From positions 5,580,001 through 5,644,000 of the forward strand of contig NZ_JAPNKC010000001.1 in the NCBI RefSeq assembly GCF_026626705.1: a stretch of 64,000 nucleotides of DNA, read 5' to 3'. Made by a program: the position numbers and the translations under genes. Positions 9,630-15,754 of the stretch are shown here, piece by piece (the first letter of the stretch is position 1; every line of letters begins with the position of its first letter). The stretch comes from Pyxidicoccus sp. MSG2 (lineage in GTDB: Bacteria > Myxococcota > Myxococcia > Myxococcales > Myxococcaceae). Under the pieces are notes generated by a model. It did not search any database. It saw only the letters and a program-made list of their open reading frames with translations, and was not told the DNA's origin.

Positions 9630-10754
9630 CTAGCCGAGCCGGTTCCAGAAGGAGCGCTTGGACGAGACGCGGTCCAGCGCCTCCTGCAATTCCTCGTCGT
9701 AGTCGGCGCGGTTGGCGATGTCGCCCATGGAGATGATGCCGACGACGCGGTCATCCCGCTCCACCACGGGGATGCGGCGAATCTGCTTGCGACCCATCAG
9801 GGCGATGACGTCGTGGATGTTGTCGTCGGGCGTGACGGCCTCCACGTCGTCCGTCATCACGTCCGAGACGCGGAGTTGGTCCGGCGACTTGCCCCCCGTG
9901 AAGCCGCGCACCACCAGGTCCCGGTCGGTGACGATGCCCACCAGCGCGCCATGCGCGTTGACCACGGGGACGACGCCGCAGTCCTCGTCCTTCATGATTT
10001 GAGCGACCTCGCGCACGGGGCTGTCGAGCCGCGCGGTGCGCACGCCGCGCGTCATCACTTCGCGAGCGGTGAGCGGCTCGCGCTGCCAGCGGCGGCGCCC
10101 GGTGCCCGGCTCGGTGCCCGCGCGTGCGGTGGGACCCGGAGGATAGGCCCGGCCGCGCTCCTCGCGGAGGCGGTCGCCCATGCGCTGGCGCTCCTCGCGG
10201 TAGCGCTCCCCGCCGCGCGGGCCGCCCTCGTGGTAGCGCGAGCGCTCGTCGCGGTACGGCTCCGTGCGAGGGCCCTGCGTCTCGCGGGGTTCCTCACCGC
10301 CGTGGCCGTAGCGGTCCCACGGGCGGTAGTCCGCGCGCTGTGGAGGCAATTCATTCTCCTGCATGCCCATGTCGCGCCGGTCGCCGCGGCCGGTGGCGTT
10401 GCGGACGTCGCGGTTGTCGCGGCCGTAGGGGCCGGTGCCGTACTCGGTGCCCTCCCAGCCGGCGTCGCGGTCATCCATGCTCGTCAGGCCCGTGCGCCGG
10501 GTGCTGGCGTCGCTGTCGTCCACGTTGGTGCGGGTCTGGGCCATGCGCAGGGCCGCGGCGCGGTGGAATCGGCCCTGGCGGGCGGCGGGCTCCTCGTCGC
10601 GGGCGGGGTTCCACCCGGTGAGGTCGGACTCACCGCGCTCGCGCGAGCCGGGCGGGGCCACGTCGGCGCTCCGGGGCGTGCCGGGCTCCGGCGGTGGGGA
10701 GCGCTGCCCGGTGCGGTTCTCGTCCTTGCCGTTGTCCAGGGTTCTCTGGGCCAT
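9630..10754 (-). CDS. CBS-domain pair protein with long charged N-terminal tail
   Basis: 374 aa from ATG 10754, which has GGAGG seven bases upstream; a longer frame to 11012 lacks this. Residues 1-225 are low-complexity and rich in Arg, Asp, Glu, Gly and Tyr (for example GRDNRDVRN, YREERQRMGDRLREERGR) and should be disordered. Residues 229-283 and 296-350 are two CBS motifs forming a Bateman module: LTAREVMTRGVRTA with GALVGIVTDRDLVVRG, and VSDVMTDDVEAV with RVVGIISMGDIANR. Such pairs bind adenine nucleotides (AMP, ATP, SAM) and regulate a partner. There is no attached effector domain. Confidence 0.85.
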   Translation of the reverse strand: MAQRTLDNGKDENRTGQRSPPPEPGTPRSADVAPPGSRERGESDLTGWNPARDEEPAARQGRFHRAAALRMAQTRTNVDDSDASTRRTGLTSMDDRDAGWEGTEYGTGPYGRDNRDVRNATGRGDRRDMGMQENELPPQRADYRPWDRYGHGGEEPRETQGPRTEPYRDERSRYHEGGPRGGERYREERQRMGDRLREERGRAYPPGPTARAGTEPGTGRRRWQREPLTAREVMTRGVRTARLDSPVREVAQIMKDEDCGVVPVVNAHGALVGIVTDRDLVVRGFTGGKSPDQLRVSDVMTDDVEAVTPDDNIHDVIALMGRKQIRRIPVVERDDRVVGIISMGDIANRADYDEELQEALDRVSSKRSFWNRLG

Positions 10755-10937
10755 GTCATTGCCTCCGGCGACGTCGGGTTGGGGCGCGAAGGGTGGAGAC
10801 GTCCCCGGTCGTAACCAAGGGGCCCGGCCGCCAGGCCCGGAGGCACTGTCCTGTCCCGGGCGGGGGAGGCGCCGGCCGCTCTCGAGCGGACACCGCGCAT
10901 GCCGCGTGGCCGACACTGTGCGCGTGGCACCGCGCGC

Positions 10938-10979
10938 AAAAAAGACGAAGCGCGCGCTCCCCGGCTGGGAAGCACGCGC
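10938..10979 (-). terminator. Intrinsic terminator downstream of Gly-Gly peptide gene 1
   Basis: Read leftward, a 13-bp stem (arms 10967-10979 and 10950-10962, two G-U wobbles) with a 4-base loop is followed by a TTCGTC spacer and six T (10938-10943). It lies ~100 bp past the stop of the 56-aa peptide and is one of the clearest rho-independent terminators in the window. Confidence 0.8.
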
Positions 10980-11078
10980 CTTGTTCACGCCTGGCTGGAC
11001 GGGCGAAGACACCCCTGTCTCGTCAGCACCTTCCCCCGAAGGCGAAGACGGCCCGGCCCGCCCCGTGCGTGGCCGGAA

Positions 11079-11249
11079 TCAGTCGACCTTGCAGCAGCCG
11101 TCGTCGGCCTCCTCGCAGCACGCGAGGGTGGTGTTCGGGGGCATCGGCTTCGAGGGCTCATTCGTCGTGGTGGAACCCTCGCCGCCACGAACGCGGGCCA
11201 GGTCCTTCACGAACAGCTCCTTGATGGTCTTCGCCTTGGTGGTCTTCAT
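11079..11249 (-). CDS. Gly-Gly-leader, cysteine-rich small peptide 1 (putative RiPP/bacteriocin-like precursor)
   Basis: 56 aa, too short for many gene callers. The first 25 residues (MKTTKAKTIKELFVKDLARV then RGGEG) match peptide 2 at 23 of 25 positions. They look like a leader: basic, amphipathic, with the double glycine typical of peptides cleaved by C39 transporter proteases or recognised by modification enzymes. The remainder (from STTTNEP) is Thr/Pro-rich and ends ACCEEADDGCCKVD. The CCEE-x4-CC pattern is shared with peptide 2, while the linker differs. GGGGGAG lies ~7 bases before ATG. No maturase or transporter gene is seen within the window. Alternatives are a small metal-binding or regulatory protein. 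That the gene is real is supported by the paralogue and the flanking terminators; the function is inferred. Confidence 0.75.
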   Translation of the reverse strand: MKTTKAKTIKELFVKDLARVRGGEGSTTTNEPSKPMPPNTTLACCEEADDGCCKVD

Positions 11250-11282
11250 GGTGTGCTCCCCCTCGTCGGGTGGTGGGCTCGG

Positions 11283-11302
11283 CCGACCGCGTTATCGGTT
11301 GG
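11283..11302. promoter_or_regulatory. Inverted repeat upstream of peptide gene 1
   Basis: A 20-bp dyad, CCGACCG-N6-CGGTTGG, with one mismatch, 34 bp upstream of the peptide-1 start. A 20-bp dyad sits in the same place before peptide gene 2, and both are accompanied by GAAACAG on the far side (11312-11318 here). It could be an operator shared by the two genes; no binding protein can be named. Confidence 0.45.
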
Positions 11303-11401
11303 TGGCGAGTTGAAACAGATACGTCGGGACCTGATTTTTTGGGTCGTTTCACTCCACCCGCATGAGCGCGGTGAGACATCGGGTGCGGGTAATGAGACAC
11401 G

Positions 11402-11434
11402 AAAAAGCGCGTGCCCTCGAGTGAGGACACGCGC
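11402..11434 (-). terminator. Intrinsic terminator downstream of Gly-Gly peptide gene 2
   Basis: Read leftward: 12-bp stem with one wobble pair (arms 11423-11434 and 11407-11418), loop of four bases, then TTTTT (11402-11406). It lies 28 bp past the stop of peptide 2, so the two peptide genes are transcribed separately. Confidence 0.85.
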
Positions 11435-11461
11435 TGGTTCAGCCACTGCGAGAGCTGGAGC

Positions 11462-11641
11462 TCAGAAGCAGCAGTTGTCGTTCTTCTCCTCGCAGCAGGC
11501 CTGCGTGGTGGGCGCCGGGGCGCTACACGTCATCGTCTCGGTGGAGGAGGTGGTGGTGGGCGTGGTGCCTTCGCCGCCACGAACGCGAGCCAGGTCCTTC
11601 ACGAACAGCTCCTTGATGGACTTCACCTTGGTGGTCTTCAT
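11462..11641 (-). CDS. Gly-Gly-leader, cysteine-rich small peptide 2 (putative RiPP/bacteriocin-like precursor)
   Basis: 59 aa from ATG 11641, with CAGGAG 7-12 bases upstream; the 112-codon frame that reads through it has no support. The leader MKTTKVKSIKELFVKDLARV-RGGEG differs from peptide 1 only at positions 6 and 8. The following segment (TTPTTTSSTETMTCSAPAPT) is Thr/Ser/Pro-rich and diverged, and the end is ACCEEKNDNCCF. Five cysteines are present, against four in peptide 1. A strongly conserved leader plus a variable core and conserved terminal cysteines is the pattern expected of ribosomally made peptides processed by shared machinery. The gene has its own upstream dyad (11668-11687) and terminator (11402-11434). 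Confidence 0.78.
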   Translation of the reverse strand: MKTTKVKSIKELFVKDLARVRGGEGTTPTTTSSTETMTCSAPAPTTQACCEEKNDNCCF

Positions 11642-11667
11642 CGTGTGGCTCCTGTGAGGGGGGAATA

Positions 11668-11687
11668 CCGGTCGACGATTCGACCGG
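11668..11687. promoter_or_regulatory. Perfect inverted repeat upstream of peptide gene 2
   Basis: CCGGTCGA-CGAT-TCGACCGG: 8-bp perfect arms around four bases, 27 bp upstream of the peptide-2 start, followed by GAAACAG at 11689-11695. Position and length match the dyad before peptide gene 1, although the arm sequences are only similar. Candidate operator. Confidence 0.5.
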
Positions 11688-11732
11688 CGAAACAGAGCGT
11701 ATGCATTTGCGACGAGCGCGGAAAGGAGGGCG

Positions 11733-12857
11733 TCATCCCACCGCCAGCGCGTCGCCCAACCGTACGAGCCCGCTGAACTCTTCCAGCTCCGCGCCCGCAT
11801 CCGGTGCGGCGACGGCGATGGCGCCGGTGGGAAGTTGCGCGGTGAGTCGGGCGAGGAGGGTGCGGTGGGACTCGGCGCGTGCGTGCTCGGTGGCGGCGAG
11901 TCGGGACAGCGCGGCCACGCCGTGCTCCGCGTGGACGTCGTCGCCCACGTGCTCCAGCAGGGCCTCCGGGTGCGCGAGCGCGTCGTCCTGCGCCCAGCTG
12001 CGGTTGAGCACGTAGCCGGCGAAGGGCAGGCCGCGCTCCACGAGCGTGTCGCGGAAGAAGGCGGCTTCGCGCAGTGCGGCGGACTCGGGGGATGTCACGA
12101 GCAGGAAGGCCGCCTCCGGAGAGGCCAGCCGGGCGCGCAGCCGCTCCGTGTGCAGGCGGATGCCGCCGAGCAGGCCCCCGAAGGCGCCGACGAAGCCGCG
12201 CATCTCCCGCGTGAAGCCCGCGCCGAACACGCCGTCCAGCACGCGGCCCACCATCGCCTGCGCGCCCTTCCACAGCCGGGCGCCGCGCGCCGACTCCTCG
12301 GGGCCGAAGAGGGACACGATTCGCTCGTCGAGGAAGCGCGACAGGCGCCCGGGGGCGTCGAGGAAGTCCAGCGCGTGCCGGCTCGGGGGCGTGTCGAGGA
12401 CGATGAGCTCGTAGGCGTCATCGTGGAGGAAGCCGTCGAGCGCCTCGGTGGCGGCGTATTCCTGCACGCCTGCGACCAGCTCGGAGAGGAAGCGGTAGAT
12501 GCGGTGCTCGATGATGGCGCGCGCTGCTTCGGGCGAGGGCGCGAGGCGGTGAATCATCCGCTCGAAGACGACGCCCGGCACCAGCATCCACACGTCCAGC
12601 CGGCCCGGTCCCGGAGCGCCGTCCGCGAAGAGGCGCTCGGTGGTGACGGTGGTGGGCTCGGTGCCACTCTCGGGCAGGCCCATGGCCTCGGCGAGGCGGC
12701 GCGCGGGGTCGATGGTGAGCACCAGCACGCGGCGCCCGGCGCGCGCGGCGGCGACTCCGAGGGCGGCGGCCGTGGTGGTCTTCCCCACGCCCCCCGCGCC
12801 GCACAGCACCAGCACGCGCTTGTCGCGGAGCAGTGCGTGCATGTTGAGGGCGCTCAC
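11733..12857 (-). CDS. ArsA/Get3-like ATPase, second of a pair (signature lysine missing)
   Basis: 374 aa from GTG 12857, with GGGGAGG about eight bases upstream; ATG 12842 is an alternative. The P-loop reads CGAGGVGKTTT. The family's deviant Walker A is GKGGVGKT, so the first lysine, which reaches across the dimer interface in ArsA/Get3/MinD proteins, is alanine here. The GKTT part is intact. LVLTIDPARRLAEAMG follows as switch I, and YELIVLDTPPSRHALDFLDAP as the switch II/A-loop region. The absence of arsenite-site cysteines argues against arsenite export. Together with the upstream paralogue it resembles the heterodimeric ArsA-like pairs of actinobacteria (Rv3679/Rv3680) that are linked to membrane-protein handling. 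The GTG overlaps the stop of the 23-codon ORF. Confidence 0.85.
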   Translation of the reverse strand: MSALNMHALLRDKRVLVLCGAGGVGKTTTAAALGVAAARAGRRVLVLTIDPARRLAEAMGLPESGTEPTTVTTERLFADGAPGPGRLDVWMLVPGVVFERMIHRLAPSPEAARAIIEHRIYRFLSELVAGVQEYAATEALDGFLHDDAYELIVLDTPPSRHALDFLDAPGRLSRFLDERIVSLFGPEESARGARLWKGAQAMVGRVLDGVFGAGFTREMRGFVGAFGGLLGGIRLHTERLRARLASPEAAFLLVTSPESAALREAAFFRDTLVERGLPFAGYVLNRSWAQDDALAHPEALLEHVGDDVHAEHGVAALSRLAATEHARAESHRTLLARLTAQLPTGAIAVAAPDAGAELEEFSGLVRLGDALAVG

Positions 12858-12925
12858 GGTGCCGCCTCCCCCGCCATGTCTCCGGCGGTCGGCGGGGTGA
12901 AGACGTCCGCATGGAAGGCGCTCAT
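12854..12925 (-). CDS. 23-codon coupling ORF between the two ArsA-like ATPase genes
   Basis: MSAFHADVFTPPTAGDMAGE then AAP. Its ATG overlaps the TGA of the upstream ATPase (ATGA, 12922-12925) and its TGA overlaps the GTG of the downstream ATPase (GTGA, 12854-12857). The coding part repeats the last 19 residues of the upstream protein (LADVFTPPTAGDLAREATP), so it arose from a short duplication. It may serve only to couple translation of the pair, or the peptide may be a remnant. Expression is unproven. Confidence 0.5.
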   Translation of the reverse strand: MSAFHADVFTPPTAGDMAGEAAP

Positions 12926-12978
12926 GGAGTGGCCTCCCGCGCCAGGTCTCCGGCGGTCGGCGGGGTGAAGACGTCCGC
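12872..12978. repeat. 39-bp direct repeat, 68 bp apart, at the ATPase gene junction
   Basis: Copies at 12872-12910 and 12940-12978 differ at one base. The right-hand copy encodes the C-terminus of the upstream ArsA-like protein (FTPPTAGDLA); the left-hand copy encodes most of the 23-codon ORF. Confidence 0.85.
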
Positions 12979-13866
12979 GAGGCGCTCCACCAATTCCGCG
13001 CCTGTGGCGGGCAGCTCCGGCAGGGTGAGCAGCGGCACGCGCAGTCCCGCGGCCAGCCGGGCCCGGGCGGTCCGCGCGCGCTCCAGTTGCCCGAGCGCGC
13101 GCGTCCCCTGGTGCGGTCCATGCGCCGCCAGCAGTCGCTGGAGCGCGGCGTGCGACTCGGGCGTGAAGGGGTCCTCGGGCATGCGGTTGAGGACGGCGGC
13201 GGCCAGCGACAACCCCAGCTCCTCCAGCTCCGAGGCCAGGATGAGGGCCTCGCTCACGGGCAGCGGCTCCGGGAGGCTCGCGAGGAGGACGGCGGTGCGG
13301 GCCGGGTCCTGGAGGAAGTCGAGCCCCTCGCGCACGGAGCGGCCGATGATGCCGCCCGGCATCAGCGCCAGCACCGTGCGCGGCAGCGAGGCAATCGCCA
13401 GCGCGTGGCCGGTGGCGGGCAGGTCGATGATGGACAGCGGGTACTCGAAGCGCCCATCCGGCAGGGTGCGCCGCACCAGCGCGAGCAGCTGGTACAGCAG
13501 CCCCATCTCCCGCAGCGCAGGGCCCGCCTCCAGGAAGCGGCGCAGGGCACGGGAGCGCAGCGCGGCGTCGGCCAGCCAGTGCAGGGGCAGGGTGTCCTGG
13601 AGGAAGTGCCGGTGTCCCTCCGACGCGGCCAGCCGCACGAAGCGCAGCCCGGGCCGCACCTGCGTCACCCGGGCGCCCACGTCGCTGGCGGCCACCAGCG
13701 TGCCCAGCGCGGAGGGGCCGCCCTCGTCTGGAGTCATCTCCACCAGCAGCACGGAGCGCCCGGAGCGCGCGGCGGCCACCGCGAGCGAGGCCGCCAGCGT
13801 CGTCTTCCCCACGCCCCCCTTGCCCGACACGAGCAGGGCGCGCTTGTCCCACAGTGCTTCGAGCAC
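12922..13866 (-). CDS. ArsA/Get3-like ATPase, first of a pair
   Basis: 314 aa from GTG 13866. The deviant Walker A is complete: VSGKGGVGKTTLAA (K16 and K21). VLLVEMTPDEGGPSALG replaces the usual DPA switch I, and YPLSIIDLPATGHALAIASLP is the switch II/A-loop region, parallel to the TPPSRHALDFL of its partner. The C-terminal tail FTPPTAGDLAREATP is duplicated in the following short ORF. Because this subunit keeps the signature lysine while its partner does not, the pair probably forms an asymmetric heterodimer. No arsR or arsB is near, so arsenic resistance is unlikely. Likely first gene of a three-ORF operon; ribosome site weak. Confidence 0.85.
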   Translation of the reverse strand: MLEALWDKRALLVSGKGGVGKTTLAASLAVAAARSGRSVLLVEMTPDEGGPSALGTLVAASDVGARVTQVRPGLRFVRLAASEGHRHFLQDTLPLHWLADAALRSRALRRFLEAGPALREMGLLYQLLALVRRTLPDGRFEYPLSIIDLPATGHALAIASLPRTVLALMPGGIIGRSVREGLDFLQDPARTAVLLASLPEPLPVSEALILASELEELGLSLAAAVLNRMPEDPFTPESHAALQRLLAAHGPHQGTRALGQLERARTARARLAAGLRVPLLTLPELPATGAELVERLADVFTPPTAGDLAREATP

Positions 13867-14236
13867 CGGTCACCGTCCTGTCGCGCGCCGGAGGGCGCCG
13901 TCAGCTCACAGTGAGGAAGGTGGCCCGCCGCGACAACCGCCGCCCGCGCGCGCCGTCCGCTGCCGCGCTGCCGTCCGGCTGCCTGGCAGGCTGCCTGCGA
14001 GAACCGATGCGGGAAGACACTGACTCACGCCTGGCCCCGCGGCTCCAGGCGGGTCGGCGTCATGCTTTTGCAACTGGATTGCCAGCAGCAACAGAAGGGC
14101 AGGAATGGGTTCGCCAGGCGTCTGGACCCTCAGACGTTCGTGTGAGCGAAGGTCTCGCCGGGTCTTCCCGCTTCAACGTCCAGCCGTAGAGGCATCGCCG
14201 GCCTGGAGCCTCATGCGCTCCAGGCCGACGTGGCCG
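13867..14236. other. Intergenic region holding a terminator
   Basis: 370 bp between two leftward genes. Apart from the hairpin at 14199-14227 it shows no gene or repeat. A leftward promoter for the ATPase operon is expected in 13870-14190 but no clear -35/-10 pair was recognised. Confidence 0.5.
14199..14227 (-). terminator. Hairpin terminator after the 227-aa gene
   Basis: Perfect 11-bp arms (CGGCCTGGAGC at 14199-14209, GCTCCAGGCCG at 14217-14227) with a 7-base loop, starting 10 bp past the stop of the leftward gene. No T run follows, which is common for GC-rich genomes. Confidence 0.6.
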
Positions 14237-14920
14237 TCAGTGCACGGACCAGCGCTCGGCGATTTCCTCGCAGGCGAGCACCACGTCGCTCAGCCGGCGG
14301 ATGTGGGCGCGGGGCGCGGTGAAGATGGTGCCGGCGAACACATCCACCACCTGGATGAGCCGGTGGTCACACGGTCCGAGCTGGCACAGGTGCTGCTCCG
14401 CGAAGCGTTGGAGCATGGTGCCGATGTACTGGCCGGATTTCTCGTCGAGCGGGGTGTGCTTGGCGAAGTAGAGCTTCATCAGCCCCACGCGCGCGTTGCC
14501 ATGTTTGTCCATGCGCTGGAGCACCACCTCCGGCCGCACGCTGATGGTGACGCCCGCCATCTCCAGCACGGGCGGCTCGGCGCCCACCGCGCTGACGATG
14601 GTCTCATTCAAGTCCAGCCACGGCACCAGGTCCGCGAAGCGCTCGAGCGCCTCCGAGCACAGGTGCAGGCGCTGGGCCTCGAACTCCGTCTGCGGCACGC
14701 TGCACGCGAAGCGGCGCTGGTGGTCCCGGAGGATGGACAGGTCCTGCCCGCGACAGAGGAAGTCGGTAATCGCGTGCGACGCCTCCGGATAGCGGAGGTA
14801 CTGCTGCTCCGGCGGGTGCTTCTGGTCGTAGATGATGCGCTTTCGGCGCGCGGGCGTCGCGGTGAGGTACTCACCCAGCTTGTTCACAGACACGCGCGGC
14901 AGCTCACGGATTTCCGCCAT
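14237..14920 (-). CDS. Unknown 227-aa protein, possible PD-(D/E)XK-like fold
   Basis: Starts at ATG 14920 with GGGGAGT a few bases upstream. The middle of the protein reads GVTISVRPEVVLQR ... ARVGLMKLYFAKHTPLDEKSG (residues 123-162). A strand with P-E/D followed ~18 residues later by a hydrophobic-Lys strand (M-K149-L-Y) is what a PD-(D/E)XK nuclease-like core could look like. The N-terminus has a basic patch (ARRKRIIYDQKHPPEQQYLRY). Without alignment this is only a suggestion. Monocistronic, with its own terminator. No signal peptide or membrane helix. Confidence 0.6.
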   Translation of the reverse strand: MAEIRELPRVSVNKLGEYLTATPARRKRIIYDQKHPPEQQYLRYPEASHAITDFLCRGQDLSILRDHQRRFACSVPQTEFEAQRLHLCSEALERFADLVPWLDLNETIVSAVGAEPPVLEMAGVTISVRPEVVLQRMDKHGNARVGLMKLYFAKHTPLDEKSGQYIGTMLQRFAEQHLCQLGPCDHRLIQVVDVFAGTIFTAPRAHIRRLSDVVLACEEIAERWSVH

Positions 14921-15348
14921 GGATTACTCCCCCTGGGTGCTGTCGATTGGGTTCACAGTACAGGAGGGGTCTGACGTTCATGAGACAGCGTGAGTGCTTG
15001 AAAATACGGGTGTGACGGGCCGCGTAGGTCGCGGTTGGGAGACCTGACTTCGCGAGGCGGGCGGTGCGCGGCGGCTTCGTGCGGGGGCCTGGCAACCGGG
15101 GCGGAGCGCGCGGCGCGGTGGGCTCGCGCGGCAGGCTCCCAGAGGGGAAACCCGGCGTCATTTCCGTGAGCGCCAGGCTCGGGGTCCAGGGGAAGGGAGA
15201 GGACTCGGGAGGTCTTCGCGTGAAGCCGCGTGGTGCCGGGGGCGGATCAGCGTTGGACGAGCATTGGTGGGAGAGACCGTGGAGCGTGGGGCAGGCGGGC
15301 GCTCCGGGGCTTTCGCCGCGCGTGGAGCGCCCGCCGGGTGAGGAGGAC
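14921..15348. other. Intergenic region, nothing recognised
   Basis: 428 bp between two leftward genes. Open frames here are GC-driven shadows with no ribosome site or recognisable protein. The segment 14960-15005 is locally AT-richer (TTCATGAGACAG, TTGAAAATACGGG) and is the likely promoter zone for the 227-aa gene, without a defined consensus. Confidence 0.4.
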
Positions 15349-15633
15349 TCAGTCTTCTTCGGGTTTACGGTCCGGGTATGCGGACCAGTAGACGTCCGGC
15401 AGCGGGTTGGTGCCGGCGTCGCTGCGCGGGCCGTCGCCGTCGGGTATCTCGTCGAGGATGGCGCCCGGCGTGCGCTCGGTCGGGTCGATGGCGTGCGCGT
15501 GTTTCTCCTGCTCGTGCTCCTCGTCGGGAGCCGCGGTCCGCTTCTCCTGCTTCCCGTTCCGTGGAGCCGTCTCGCGCCCGTAGTAGTCCTCCGAGGGCTG
15601 GATGCCTGGCTGCTTCTTGTCGCGCTCGGCCAT
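15349..15633 (-). CDS. Small hydrophilic protein, unknown
   Basis: 94 aa from ATG 15633, with ACGGAGG seven bases upstream. Composition is strongly polar (Glu, Asp, Lys, Pro, His): GIQPSEDYYGRETAP, EEHEQEKHAHAIDPTE, LPDVYWSAYPDRKPEED. It has no hydrophobic core and is probably disordered, like small stress-related hydrophilic proteins. No family recognised; the strong ribosome site and separate transcription support a real gene. Confidence 0.65.
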   Translation of the reverse strand: MAERDKKQPGIQPSEDYYGRETAPRNGKQEKRTAAPDEEHEQEKHAHAIDPTERTPGAILDEIPDGDGPRSDAGTNPLPDVYWSAYPDRKPEED

Positions 15634-15754
15634 GGTGAAAACCTCCGTCCCAGTACGGTCGTGACTGGGAATGAAAGCCGCAATGGGGCCCGTGGCCCCG
15701 CCGTGACGCCAGGAGGGCAGGCGGGCGGGCGGCACCGGGGACGGGGTGCGAGCG

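Noticed and set aside
10924..10938. TGGCACC...GC as a sigma-54 promoter
   Set aside because: The GC dinucleotide is two bases too close to the -24 element, and the site lies inside a terminator region.
11733..13866. Arsenite export operon
   Set aside because: Neither ATPase shows the cysteine triad for arsenite, and no arsR, arsB or arsC is nearby.
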